Source: Aliidiomarina sedimenti
Lineage (GTDB): Bacteria; Pseudomonadota; Gammaproteobacteria; Enterobacterales; Alteromonadaceae
Length of the DNA: 64,000 nucleotides
Direction of reading: 5' to 3'
Assembly (NCBI RefSeq): GCF_003986955.1
Contig: NZ_PIPN01000001.1
Location: 868,001-932,000, forward strand
Below, piece after piece: positions 1-8,581 of the stretch (within the stretch, counting starts at the first letter, position 1; the number at the start of each line of letters is the position of its first letter). Position numbers and translations under genes: made by a program. The notes beneath the pieces are model-generated. The model saw nothing but the letters and a program-made list of their open reading frames with translations, was not told the DNA's origin and ran no database searches.

Positions 1-1860
1 TGACAAACGTTTCTGCGGCGAAATTCCCAGTATCTGATACACGCTACTGTCGACTTCCTTGCCTTTTTTGCCGCCCTCGTATTTGTAGAAGCCCTTCTTC
101 GTCTTACGCCCCTTACGGCCATCTTCCAGTAACTTATCAAACGCATTTGGCGCGGCAAAACGTTCGCCTAACTCGTCCGTCAGAATCGGTGCAACCTTGG
201 CTCCAACGTCAATACCAACCTCATCCAGCAAGGTGATCGGGCCTACCGGGAAGCCGAATTTAACCAGCGATTTATCGAGGTGTTCGATTGGCTCTCCGTC
301 AAGCAGCAAACGGGCCGCTTCGTTCATATACGGGGCCAGGATCCGGTTCACGTAGAAACCAGCACCGTCCTGCACGACGATAGGTGTTTTACCCTGTGCT
401 TTGGCGAACGCAACCGTGGTGGCGATGGTTTTCGCCGAGGTTCCCGGGTGAGTAATAATTTCCGCCAATGGCATTTTCTCGACCGGCGAAAAGTAATGCA
501 ACCCGATCACCTGCTCAGGACGTTCTGCCTTCGCCGCAATCTTGGTGATAGGCAACGACGATGTATTGGTCGCAAAGATAGTCTCCGTCTTCGCATGTTG
601 TTCAATATCTGAGACCATTTTTTGTTTCAGGTCCAAGTCTTCGAATACCGCTTCCACCACCAGATCGACATCTTTAAAACCGGAGTAATCCGTCGTCGCA
701 CTCAGCATCAGCATCTGCTTTTCAAGCTCTGACTGACGTATAATCTTGCGCTTCGCCTTAGGCTTGAGCAGCTTATAATGGTAGTTCAGTGCGTTCTTAA
801 TACCTTCCTGACCAATATCTTTCAGTCGTACCGGCAGTTTGGCTTTGCTAATCGTGACATGGGCAATACCACCACCCATTAAACCACCACCTAACACCGC
901 AGCTTTTTTTACTTTATCCGGCTGCACGCCATCGGCACCTGTCTCTTTTTTCATTTCCGTAGTGGCAAAGAAAATATTACGCAATTGCTTGCTCTGAGCC
1001 GTCATCGCGAGTTCGCCAAAGTTCTTAGCTTCCAGTTCAAGTCCCGCTTTGAAGCCTTTACTCATACCGTGACGTACGGTATCGATAATGCGGTCAATCG
1101 CCGGGTAGTTGCCCTGCGCTTTTTTCTGCGCCTGTTCCCGTGCTTTATTGAACAATACTGAACTGAGAGGCCCTTCCAACACCTTTTGCATGGTGCCCTG
1201 CTTCGCTTTGGCTTTCTTTGGTTTGCCTTTCTTGGCCAGCTCTACCGCCGCATCGAGAAGAATACTCTCAGGCACAACATCATTCGCTAACGCCAGCTTT
1301 TTCGCCTGCTTCGGTCGCAACTGTTTACCCGTCAGCATCATCGTTAAGCCCTGCTGGACGCCGACAATGCGTGGTAACCGCTGAGTACCGCCAGAACCTG
1401 GCAACAGACCCAACTGCACTTCCGGAAGCCCCATCACGGTCTTTGCTGAGTCCGAAATAACCCGGCCGTGACATGCCATCGCCAGTTCAAGACCACCACC
1501 GAGACAGGCACCATGAACCGCGGCAATAAACGGAATCCGTTGTCCTTCGATACGGTCAAATAACGCTTGCCCCTGGCGCGCCAGGCTCTCCGCATCGGCT
1601 GCCGTCTCACATTCACTGATCATGCGAATATCAGCGCCCGCCACAAACGACCCGGGCTTACCGCTGATAAGGACAACCCCTTTGATTTCACTGTCATCTT
1701 CAATTTTATCCAGCAGCGTCGTTACTTCATCTGCAAAGCTCGACTTCAGCGTGTTCATACTTTCTCCAGGGACATCGATGGTGATAATCGCAATGCCATC
1801 GTCCCGCTTGGTTAAAGTAAAAGCGCCCTGCTGCGTATCCATTTGCGTTAACTCACTCAT
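1..1860 (-). CDS. fadJ: FadJ, fatty-acid oxidation complex alpha subunit (3' end outside window)
   Basis: Bifunctional enoyl-CoA hydratase / 3-hydroxyacyl-CoA dehydrogenase of beta-oxidation; works with the thiolase FadI encoded just upstream. The first 620 codons are present with no stop, against roughly 700-715 for the family, so the C-terminus lies beyond base 1. The hydratase half shows [14 protein letters not shown] at residues 117-130 and [16 protein letters not shown] at 146-161. The NAD-binding half begins near residue 320 with [10 protein letters not shown], followed by [11 protein letters not shown] and GFYVNRIL. The ATG at 1860 shares one base with the fadI stop (TAATG), so translation is probably coupled. 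FadJ is preferred over FadB because the thiolase gene precedes it and is FadI-like. Confidence 0.93.
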   Translation of the reverse strand, partial: MSELTQMDTQQGAFTLTKRDDGIAIITIDVPGESMNTLKSSFADEVTTLLDKIEDDSEIKGVVLISGKPGSFVAGADIRMISECETAADAESLARQGQALFDRIEGQRIPFIAAVHGACLGGGLELAMACHGRVISDSAKTVMGLPEVQLGLLPGSGGTQRLPRIVGVQQGLTMMLTGKQLRPKQAKKLALANDVVPESILLDAAVELAKKGKPKKAKAKQGTMQKVLEGPLSSVLFNKAREQAQKKAQGNYPAIDRIIDTVRHGMSKGFKAGLELEAKNFGELAMTAQSKQLRNIFFATTEMKKETGADGVQPDKVKKAAVLGGGLMGGGIAHVTISKAKLPVRLKDIGQEGIKNALNYHYKLLKPKAKRKIIRQSELEKQMLMLSATTDYSGFKDVDLVVEAVFEDLDLKQKMVSDIEQHAKTETIFATNTSSLPITKIAAKAERPEQVIGLHYFSPVEKMPLAEIITHPGTSAKTIATTVAFAKAQGKTPIVVQDGAGFYVNRILAPYMNEAARLLLDGEPIEHLDKSLVKFGFPVGPITLLDEVGIDVGAKVAPILTDELGERFAAPNAFDKLLEDGRKGRKTKKGFYKYEGGKKGKEVDSSVYQILGISPQKRLS

Positions 1861-3173
1861 TATTCTGTCTCCAGGATCATCGCTGCACCCAGACCACCTG
1901 CTGCACAGGCCGTCGTTAGTGCGGTGCCGCCACCGCGTCGTTGCAGTTCATTCAACGTTTGGGTAATTAAACGAGTGCCGGTCGCGGCAAACGGATGACC
2001 ATACGCCAGTGACCCACCCATAACATTGAACTTGTCCATATCAATTTCGCCAATCGCCTGACTGCGGCCAAGCTTCTCTTCAGCGAACTTCTTGCTGGCA
2101 AACATTTTCACGTTGGCCAGTGTCTGCGCCGCGAAGGCTTCGTGCATTTCAATTAAATCCAGGTCACTGAGCTGCATTCCGGCGCGCTCCAGTGCCAGCG
2201 GGGTGGCGTACGACGGCCCCATCAACATGTCTTCCCAAACGTCGATGGCACTGAATGCATAGCTACGAATATAGCCAAGTGGTTTGTAGCCAAGCTCTTT
2301 TGCTTTGCTTTCAGTCATCATGATAACCGCGGAAGCACCATCGGTCAGAGCCGTCGAATTGGCGGCTGTCACCGACCCGTGTTTACGATCAAAGACCGGC
2401 CGTAACTTTGCATAGCCATCTTCTTTTGAGTCTGAGCGAACCGTATTATCACGCTCCAGGAAGTCAGTGTACGGCGCAACATGGGCTGCCATCACTTCTC
2501 TGCTCAGCTTGCCATCTTCCCATGACTGGTGGGCTAAGGTATGCGAGCGGTGAGCCAGTTTGTCCTGATCCGCCCGGCTGATTTGATGAGTCTTCGCCAT
2601 TTGTTCAGCCGTTTCGCCCATGCTCAGACCCGTTGAGTACTCAGCAATTGCAGGCGGAACGGGCAACAGGTCTTTAAAGCTCAGACGCTTAAATATTTTC
2701 AGCCGCGCACTCAGACTACGAGCTTTGTTAAGGTCGACCAGCGCGTGCGCCAGTTTACGCGACACCCCAATTGGCAATACCGACGATGAGTCTGCACCAC
2801 CAGCAATACCGACCGAAATATTACCGGCCATCATCGCTTCAGCAATATTCACTGTCGACTGGAAACTGGTCGCGCAGGCCCGGCTAACACTATACGCATC
2901 GGTGGTAACCGGCAGCGTAGTCCCTAATACAATTTCCCGCGCAATGTTCGGCGCAGAGGGCATTTGCACGACCTGACCAAACACCACTTGCTCAACCAAC
3001 GCTGGATCTAAATCGGAACGGTTGATAAGCTCCTGAACGACCATTTTTCCCATGTCCAGAGCTGGAACGCCGTGGAAATAAGTGGCTTGTTTTGCGAACG
3101 GTGTACGCAGACCATCGACGATGGCAATACGCTCCCCGTTCGCGGTCTTAATCGACTGTGCTGAAGCTGACAT
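1860..3173 (-). CDS. fadI: FadI, 3-ketoacyl-CoA thiolase
   Basis: Acetyl-CoA C-acyltransferase, the last step of each beta-oxidation round; beta subunit of the FadIJ complex. Length 437 aa is typical for FadI (FadA is nearer 390). The acylated nucleophile is Cys100 in [10 protein letters not shown]; the second catalytic cysteine is about Cys423 in [12 protein letters not shown]; the histidine of [16 protein letters not shown] is also present. An AGGGGAG ribosome binding site lies a few bases before the ATG at 3173. First gene of the fadIJ operon, with a FadR-like operator in its leader. Confidence 0.95.
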   Translation of the reverse strand: MSASAQSIKTANGERIAIVDGLRTPFAKQATYFHGVPALDMGKMVVQELINRSDLDPALVEQVVFGQVVQMPSAPNIAREIVLGTTLPVTTDAYSVSRACATSFQSTVNIAEAMMAGNISVGIAGGADSSSVLPIGVSRKLAHALVDLNKARSLSARLKIFKRLSFKDLLPVPPAIAEYSTGLSMGETAEQMAKTHQISRADQDKLAHRSHTLAHQSWEDGKLSREVMAAHVAPYTDFLERDNTVRSDSKEDGYAKLRPVFDRKHGSVTAANSTALTDGASAVIMMTESKAKELGYKPLGYIRSYAFSAIDVWEDMLMGPSYATPLALERAGMQLSDLDLIEMHEAFAAQTLANVKMFASKKFAEEKLGRSQAIGEIDMDKFNVMGGSLAYGHPFAATGTRLITQTLNELQRRGGGTALTTACAAGGLGAAMILETE

Positions 3174-3194
3174 AGAACTCCCCTATACGGTTAC

Positions 3195-3205
3195 TGGTCA
3201 GACCA
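3195..3205. promoter_or_regulatory. FadR-like operator upstream of fadIJ
   Basis: The sequence TGGTCAGACCA is a perfect 5-bp inverted repeat around a central A, with the flanks AC on the left and CG on the right. It fits the gammaproteobacterial FadR consensus core TGGTCNGACCA. It sits 22-32 bases upstream of the fadI ATG, just downstream of the proposed -10. Binding would be expected to repress fadIJ until long-chain acyl-CoA appears. Identity of the regulator is inferred from the motif and the gene it precedes. Confidence 0.6.
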
Positions 3206-3220
3206 CGAATTATTACCCTG

Positions 3221-3249
3221 ATTCTAACGTCAAATTTAGCAGATTTAAA
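3221..3249 (-). promoter_or_regulatory. Candidate sigma-70 promoter of fadIJ
   Basis: On the minus strand TTTAAA and TAGAAT are separated by 17 bases. The predicted start lies around 3214, which would place the FadR-like site at about +9 to +19. The -35 match is weak; a TTGACG nearby lacks a correctly spaced -10. Confidence 0.35.
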
Positions 3250-3252
3250 CCA

Positions 3253-3280
3253 TTGATTTTCGGTACACTGACCTTATTAC
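3253..3280 (+). promoter_or_regulatory. Candidate promoter of the moxR-bat operon
   Basis: TTGATT and TATTAC are 16 bases apart on the plus strand, about 80 bases before moxR. No other better-spaced pair was found in this short divergent gap. Confidence 0.35.
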
Positions 3281-3360
3281 CCGAACTATCCTGGCACTTT
3301 AATATCAGAGTGTGTGCATAAGAATAGACGAAGACGCAACAATCACGAGAAGGACATAGC

Positions 3361-4317
3361 ATGGCAGTTCACGCCTTTAAACAATTACGAGACTTTCTCA
3401 ACAGTCAGGTTATCGGCCAGCCGGAGCTGACTGAGCACCTGCTCATTGCCCTCCTTGCGGATGGTCATTTATTGGTTGAAGGCCCGCCAGGCCTGGCCAA
3501 AACCCGAGCAGTCAATGCTTTGGCTAAAGGTATTGAAGGTGACTTCCACCGGATCCAGTTCACCCCGGATTTACTCCCGGCCGACCTCACCGGAACCGAC
3601 ATTTACCGGCCTGAAACTGGTGAGTTCAAGTTCCAGCGCGGTCCTTTATTTCATAACCTGATCCTGGCCGATGAAATTAACCGTGCGCCGGCGAAAGTTC
3701 AGTCCGCGCTACTTGAAGCAATGGCGGAACGGCAGATCACGGTGGGAAAACGAACTTATAAGTTGCCCCCCCTGTTCACCGTGATGGCAACCCAAAATCC
3801 GATCGAGCAGGAAGGGACCTACCCGTTACCAGAGGCGCAACTGGACCGTTTCTTGTTGCATTTAGTCCTTGATTACCCGGACGCAGAAACTGAACAGCGC
3901 ATTTTGCAGCTAACCCGCAACGAATCCATTCAGGGCGAACACAGCATGCCGCAACCGCTTAGTCAGAATGCTATTTTCGCGGCACGTCAAGCCACCCTCA
4001 GCCTGCATATGGAAACCTCAATCGAAACCTATCTGGTCCAGCTGGTGATGGCCACTCGCCGCCCCGCCGCTTATAGCGACGAGCTGGCAAGCTGGATTGA
4101 GTATGGTGTCAGTCCGCGTGCTTCAATAGCACTTGAGCGTTGTGCCCGGGCGCGTGCCTGGCTGCTGGGCCGGGACTTTGTCACCCCTGATGACGTTGCG
4201 GCAGTGGCGCATAATGTGCTGCGTCACCGCTTGATCCTTAGCTATCAGGCAGAAGCCGATGGTGTCACCGCGGATAAAGTTCTGGATACCATTTTACAAT
4301 TAGTGCCTGCGCCATAA
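3361..4317 (+). CDS. MoxR-family AAA+ ATPase
   Basis: AAA+ chaperone-type ATPase of the MoxR family, 318 aa, cytoplasmic. Walker A is GPPGLAKT at residues 41-48 and Walker B is LILADEINRAP near 100-110; the sensor-type motif MATQNPIEQEGTYPLPEAQ follows. MoxR proteins are thought to help assemble or insert cofactors into partner complexes, usually with von Willebrand A (VWA) proteins, and this gene heads an operon with DUF58 and two VWA genes. The AGAAGGAC ribosome binding site fits the ATG. The substrate of this MoxR cannot be told from sequence. Confidence 0.93.
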   Translation: MAVHAFKQLRDFLNSQVIGQPELTEHLLIALLADGHLLVEGPPGLAKTRAVNALAKGIEGDFHRIQFTPDLLPADLTGTDIYRPETGEFKFQRGPLFHNLILADEINRAPAKVQSALLEAMAERQITVGKRTYKLPPLFTVMATQNPIEQEGTYPLPEAQLDRFLLHLVLDYPDAETEQRILQLTRNESIQGEHSMPQPLSQNAIFAARQATLSLHMETSIETYLVQLVMATRRPAAYSDELASWIEYGVSPRASIALERCARARAWLLGRDFVTPDDVAAVAHNVLRHRLILSYQAEADGVTADKVLDTILQLVPAP

Positions 4318-4321
4318 ACCG

Positions 4322-5281
4322 ATGTCAATTCAGCGAATTCAGCCTCAACAAACCAGCACAGAGTGGTTAAATGCGTTACAAAGTAGCGGCCACAGCCTGT
4401 GTCTGGACGAACTCCTCGCCTACCGCCAGTTGCGTACGGTCCAGCTTGGCCGGCAAAACCGGCTACCGGCCCGCGGCCGCAGCGGCAGTAGCCTGAGTAA
4501 ATTGAAAGGCCGCGGCATGGAGTTTGATGAAGTGCGCCACTACCAAAGCGGCGATGACATTCGCGCCATCGACTGGCGGGTCACCGCACGCACCGGCAAA
4601 GCACACACCAAGCTATTCCGCGAAGAGAAAGAACGTCCATTGTTCTTTTTTGTCGACTTAGGCCCCAGCATGCAGTTTGGCAGCCAGCTGTTGTTTAAAT
4701 CGGTCCAGGCCGCCCACGTCTGTGCGGCGCTTGCCTGGCAAGCTGCCTACCGTGGTGATCGCATCGGCGGTCTGGTTTTTAATCAACGCCGCCATGTCGA
4801 AGCCAAACCTCTGGGGCGCGATAAGGGCGTGTTGCGTTTTCTGCATCATGTCACCGAACTGAATAACGAAGTTGGGCCAATGCCAGTCGCCGGGACTTTT
4901 GCCAGCAACCTGAAACGTTTACGCCAGGTGGTTAAAACCGGCGCTCAGGTCTATTTACTGAGCGATTTTCATCAACTCAACGAGAGCATGGTCAGCGACT
5001 TGCGAGCGCTTAGTCAGCACAATGCGGTGCAGGCTATTTTGCTCAGTGATCCGCTTGAACACGAATTACCGCAGGTCCAAGCAACCAAAGTTCAGGCCGT
5101 GGATGAAGACTTTACCCGCGAGTTCTGGCTTGGCGATAAACGGACCAACGCTATCTATAAACAGCAAAGCAGTGCCTGGCTGGACAAACGGGTACAGCTT
5201 CTGGCGCAGGCACGCATCAGCACCACCTCGATCGATGCCAGCCAGCCACTGTCACTGCAGTGGCAGGAGTTGCAGCGATGA
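4322..5281 (+). CDS. DUF58 domain protein of the Bat operon
   Basis: DUF58 protein, 319 aa, normally encoded straight after moxR. The family signature RGMEFDEVRHYQSGDDIRAI lies at residues 64-83, followed by DW and the VWA-like strand LFFFVDLGPSM near 110. The Ser of a full metal-binding (MIDAS) motif is replaced, as is common in DUF58. It starts four bases after the moxR stop and its stop overlaps the next gene's ATG (ATGA). Role within MoxR complexes is unknown. Confidence 0.9.
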   Translation: MSIQRIQPQQTSTEWLNALQSSGHSLCLDELLAYRQLRTVQLGRQNRLPARGRSGSSLSKLKGRGMEFDEVRHYQSGDDIRAIDWRVTARTGKAHTKLFREEKERPLFFFVDLGPSMQFGSQLLFKSVQAAHVCAALAWQAAYRGDRIGGLVFNQRRHVEAKPLGRDKGVLRFLHHVTELNNEVGPMPVAGTFASNLKRLRQVVKTGAQVYLLSDFHQLNESMVSDLRALSQHNAVQAILLSDPLEHELPQVQATKVQAVDEDFTREFWLGDKRTNAIYKQQSSAWLDKRVQLLAQARISTTSIDASQPLSLQWQELQR

Positions 5282-5745
5282 GTTCAGATCTTGGCTTACA
5301 TGACATTGCCGATACCTATAGTGTCAGTTGGTGGCCTCTGGCCTGGGGTTGGTGGGTACTTATCGCTCTATTGATAGTACTTCTCGGCGGTGTGTGTTTC
5401 TGGCTTATACAGCGGGCCCGTCAGCGGCGCGGTATGCGCCTGTTGCGGGCACAGCTTAAACACCCGTTACCCTCGTTGTCTGCCGTCAATCTGACCCTCA
5501 AACAGGCTGCCTTGCTCTATTACCCACGCCAGCAAATAGCGGCGTTGCATTCTGAACAATGGCAGGCGTTTCTCCTAGAGCAGTTGCCGCCACACAAGCA
5601 AGCCGCTTTCGCGCCGCGCTTTAATCAATTTCAGGCGGTCCAGTACCAGCCGCACGACGCAGCTACGGTTGCCGCGTATCAGCAGCTAATTGCTGACTGG
5701 GCGAGTGCGGCCTGGCCACCTAAGCATCGCCAGGGAGCTGCGTAA
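5278..5745 (+). CDS. DUF4381 membrane protein
   Basis: 155-aa protein with one N-terminal membrane segment (rich in W, L, V; about residues 15-40) followed by a basic stretch (RARQRR) and a cytoplasmic domain. It matches the DUF4381 proteins that sit between DUF58 and VWA genes in gammaproteobacterial Bat operons. An in-frame GTG at 5260 exists, but AGGAGT at 5267-5272 fits the ATG at 5278, which also overlaps the previous stop. Its own stop overlaps the next start (TAATG). Function unknown, presumably a membrane part of the VWA assembly. Confidence 0.85.
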   Translation: MSSDLGLHDIADTYSVSWWPLAWGWWVLIALLIVLLGGVCFWLIQRARQRRGMRLLRAQLKHPLPSLSAVNLTLKQAALLYYPRQQIAALHSEQWQAFLLEQLPPHKQAAFAPRFNQFQAVQYQPHDAATVAAYQQLIADWASAAWPPKHRQGAA

Positions 5746-6755
5746 TGTTTGAATTTGCCCTTTGGTGGGTCTGGTTTCTGCTTCCGTTACCCTGGATAGT
5801 TCGTAAAGTCAGCCCCGAGCAACGTCAGTCACAAATTCCGCTTAGCCTGCCCAGAGCCGCGCGTTTTATTTCGCCGCGACAGGTTCAGCACCCCGGAAGA
5901 ATTCGCCTTTGGTTACTCCCCGGCCTGGTTTGGCTTGCATTAATAGCCACCCTCGCACAACCGCAATGGGTTGGCGAACCGGTTCCCATGCAGCAAGAAC
6001 GGCGTGAAATGATGATTGCGCTCGATTTGTCAGGCAGTATGCAGGCCGACGACATGACGCTTAATGGGCGTCAGGTCACTCGTTTACAAGCCGCTCACAA
6101 CATTCTTGCTGAATTCATCGAGCGTCGCCATGGCGACCGTATCGGCCTCATCGTGTATGCCGACAATGCGTTTGTGTATTCGCCGTTAACCTCCGATCTG
6201 ACGGCGCTGGCTCAGCTTGCCCGCGAGGCTCAACTGGGACTGGCTGGTCAGCGAACCGCGTTGGGCGATGCCATAGGCCTGGCCATCCGCACCCTGCGTG
6301 AACGTGATTCCGAGAACAACGTTATCCTCCTGCTCACCGATGGCATGATCAATTCAGGCGCTATCGATGCCCGTGAAGCTCTGACTCTCGCACGCAATGG
6401 CGGCATCCGCGTACATACCGTTGGTATCGGATCGGATGAAATGGTGGTACAAAGCTGGTCTGGAGAGCGACGCATCAACCCCAGTGCCGAACTGGATGAA
6501 AGCTTCCTCAATGAGCTTGCGTCTGTTTCTGGCGGTGACTATTTCCGGGCCCGTAACGAAGCTGAAATGCGCCGCGCGTATGACATTATTGACCAGTTAG
6601 AACCCGTATTGGGTGACGACCAGTATATGCGCCCACGCACCGCTCTGGCCCACTGGCCATTGTCAGTCGCTTTTACCTTAAGCCTGTTCTTGCTGCTGCA
6701 ACGACGCCTCCACCTGCGCCAGTTACGCGCTCAGCCACGAACGAGGAGACGCTAA
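5745..6755 (+). CDS. batA: BatA-like VWA-domain membrane protein
   Basis: 336-aa protein with N-terminal hydrophobic helices (residues 5-20 and about 55-72), a VWA domain, and a C-terminal helix near 300-320. The metal-ion-dependent adhesion site is intact: DLSGS at 94-98 and ILLLTDGMINSG further on. This is the BatA pattern (Bacteroides aerotolerance family name), here part of a MoxR-linked operon. Starts and stops overlap both neighbours by the TAATG arrangement, indicating strict co-translation. Ligand and physiological role are not known. Confidence 0.85.
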   Translation: MFEFALWWVWFLLPLPWIVRKVSPEQRQSQIPLSLPRAARFISPRQVQHPGRIRLWLLPGLVWLALIATLAQPQWVGEPVPMQQERREMMIALDLSGSMQADDMTLNGRQVTRLQAAHNILAEFIERRHGDRIGLIVYADNAFVYSPLTSDLTALAQLAREAQLGLAGQRTALGDAIGLAIRTLRERDSENNVILLLTDGMINSGAIDAREALTLARNGGIRVHTVGIGSDEMVVQSWSGERRINPSAELDESFLNELASVSGGDYFRARNEAEMRRAYDIIDQLEPVLGDDQYMRPRTALAHWPLSVAFTLSLFLLLQRRLHLRQLRAQPRTRRR

Positions 6756-8581
6756 TGGAAGACTTTCACTTCCTCCGCCCCGGGTGGTTATTCAGTCTAA
6801 TCGGACTTGTTGTCCTGCTCCCCTGGCTGTGGTCACAACTGGGTCGTAACAGTGGCTGGCAAAAAGTCATTGCCAGTCATTTACAGCCGGTTCTTTTGGC
6901 TCCCAGCGGCGCAAGCAGTCGTCGCACCGCGCCACTGCTGATACTTTGTGCCGCCTGGGTAATTGCCAGCCTGTCCCTGGCCGGCCCGGCCTGGGAAAAA
7001 GCCCCAGCTCCGGTATATCAAACCGAACGCGGTACGGTGATCGTGATGGATATGAGCATGAATACCCGGGCCACTGACATTAGTCCTGACCGTCTTACCC
7101 GGTTACGCTTTAAGGCTTTGGACCTTGTCGCTGAACTGGATGACGCCCAGATCGGCCTTATCGCCTATGCCGGCGATGCATTTGCAATATCCCCGTTAAC
7201 CCACGACCACGGTAATATTCAGGCGATGGTGCCCGCCATGTCACCAGAGATCATGCCAGTGGCTGGCAATTATCCACTACTTGCGATGCGCGAAGCAGAC
7301 CGCATGTTGCGCGATGCCGGATTCGAACAGGGTGAAATTTATTGGTTTGCAGCCGGCATGGAACAGGATGATCTGCAGGAACTCACCCAGTTTTTCCGCT
7401 CACGTCAGCATCGGGTCAGTACTATTATCGCTGGCGATGACGAAAGCACGCCCATTCGCTTAAGCAGTGGCGAAATGCTTCGCGATACCCTTGGCCGCAT
7501 AACCATGGCCCGGCTTAACCCGAGCTTCTTTGAGCGTGTCAGTGTCGCCACCGGCGGTGTTAGTGTGCGGGTAGAAGCCGGTAACAGCGATATTCAACGC
7601 GTTATTGACCAGGGACCACTGAATGAACGTGCCGGCGAGCAAGCCGATGATATGAGCAGTGACCAGTGGATTGACCGCGGCCCTTATCTGGCCTGGCTGT
7701 TACTTCCTCTCGCCTTGCTAATGGCACGTCGGGGTGCATTGCTATGTCTGCTTTGCCTTCCTTTCGCAGCGTTCCACAGCCCGGTCTCAGCACAGCAGCA
7801 GACGCAAAACGAAGTGCTTGATAACGCATTTCAAAATCGTCAGCAGCGCGCTGATGAAGCCTATCAGCAAGGCGATTATGAAAAGGCTGCCTCTCTTTTC
7901 CCCGACCCCATGATGCGCGCCAATGCACTGTATCGTGCAGGTGACTACGCAGCGGCCTTAAGCGCTTATTCGGAGACAGGCGATAGCGCCGAGCGCTGGT
8001 ACAACAGCGGCAACAGCCTCGCCCAGCTTGGTCAGTTCGATGAGGCGATCGAAGCGTACCAGCGTGCCCTGGAAAAGCGTCCCGGATGGTCTGAAGCGGA
8101 GCAGAATAAAGCCAAAGTGGAGCAAATGCGCGAACAGCAGCAACAAAACGAGTCGCAAGGTGAGCAACAGAGCGAAACCGATGAGCGGGAACAGTCCGAT
8201 CAAAACGAACAGGGGCAGTCTGACGATCAGCAGCAATCTGATGAGCCGGAAACAGGGTCTGATAGCGCACCGTCTCCGCCTTCGGATGAGCAGCCTGAAA
8301 ATCAAGCCGAAGAGGAAACAGAAAGCGAGCAGTCAGAACAGCAACAAGAGTCGGAATCCGAGCCCGGCGATGAGTCAGAGCTGGACGGACAGCCACCAGC
8401 GACTGCACAAGATCAGGAGAGACTAAACGAGGATGATCTTAGCGATGAAGAGCGTGCCGAGCTTGAACAGCTGTTACGACGGATGGAGAGCGACCCTGCT
8501 ATTCTACTGCGTAACCGCATGCGACTGGAGGCAGAGCGTCGCCAGTATAATCAACCACCAAGAGGAGCCCGTCAGCCGTGA
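6755..8581 (+). CDS. batB: BatB/BatC-like VWA-TPR fusion protein
   Basis: 608-aa protein joining a BatB-like VWA part (about 1-330, with N-terminal and central membrane helices) to a BatC-like part with tetratricopeptide repeats (about 370-450) and a long acidic, Q/E/S-rich tail (about 455-570). The MIDAS is degenerate: the first motif reads DMSMN at 99-103 (Asn for the last Ser) and the position of LLTDG reads WFAAG, so metal binding is doubtful, unlike in BatA next door. A hydrophobic stretch near 310-345 ending in SAQ separates the halves. The fused form is common in gammaproteobacteria. Confidence 0.82.
   Translation: MEDFHFLRPGWLFSLIGLVVLLPWLWSQLGRNSGWQKVIASHLQPVLLAPSGASSRRTAPLLILCAAWVIASLSLAGPAWEKAPAPVYQTERGTVIVMDMSMNTRATDISPDRLTRLRFKALDLVAELDDAQIGLIAYAGDAFAISPLTHDHGNIQAMVPAMSPEIMPVAGNYPLLAMREADRMLRDAGFEQGEIYWFAAGMEQDDLQELTQFFRSRQHRVSTIIAGDDESTPIRLSSGEMLRDTLGRITMARLNPSFFERVSVATGGVSVRVEAGNSDIQRVIDQGPLNERAGEQADDMSSDQWIDRGPYLAWLLLPLALLMARRGALLCLLCLPFAAFHSPVSAQQQTQNEVLDNAFQNRQQRADEAYQQGDYEKAASLFPDPMMRANALYRAGDYAAALSAYSETGDSAERWYNSGNSLAQLGQFDEAIEAYQRALEKRPGWSEAEQNKAKVEQMREQQQQNESQGEQQSETDEREQSDQNEQGQSDDQQQSDEPETGSDSAPSPPSDEQPENQAEEETESEQSEQQQESESEPGDESELDGQPPATAQDQERLNEDDLSDEERAELEQLLRRMESDPAILLRNRMRLEAERRQYNQPPRGARQP

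Noticed and set aside
7602-8408. 268-codon open frame on the minus strand inside the BatB/C gene
   Set aside because: It is antisense to the Q/E-rich tail and TPR region, whose biased codons leave the opposite strand open; its translation is Arg/His/Ala-rich with no recognisable domain and it has no ribosome binding site.
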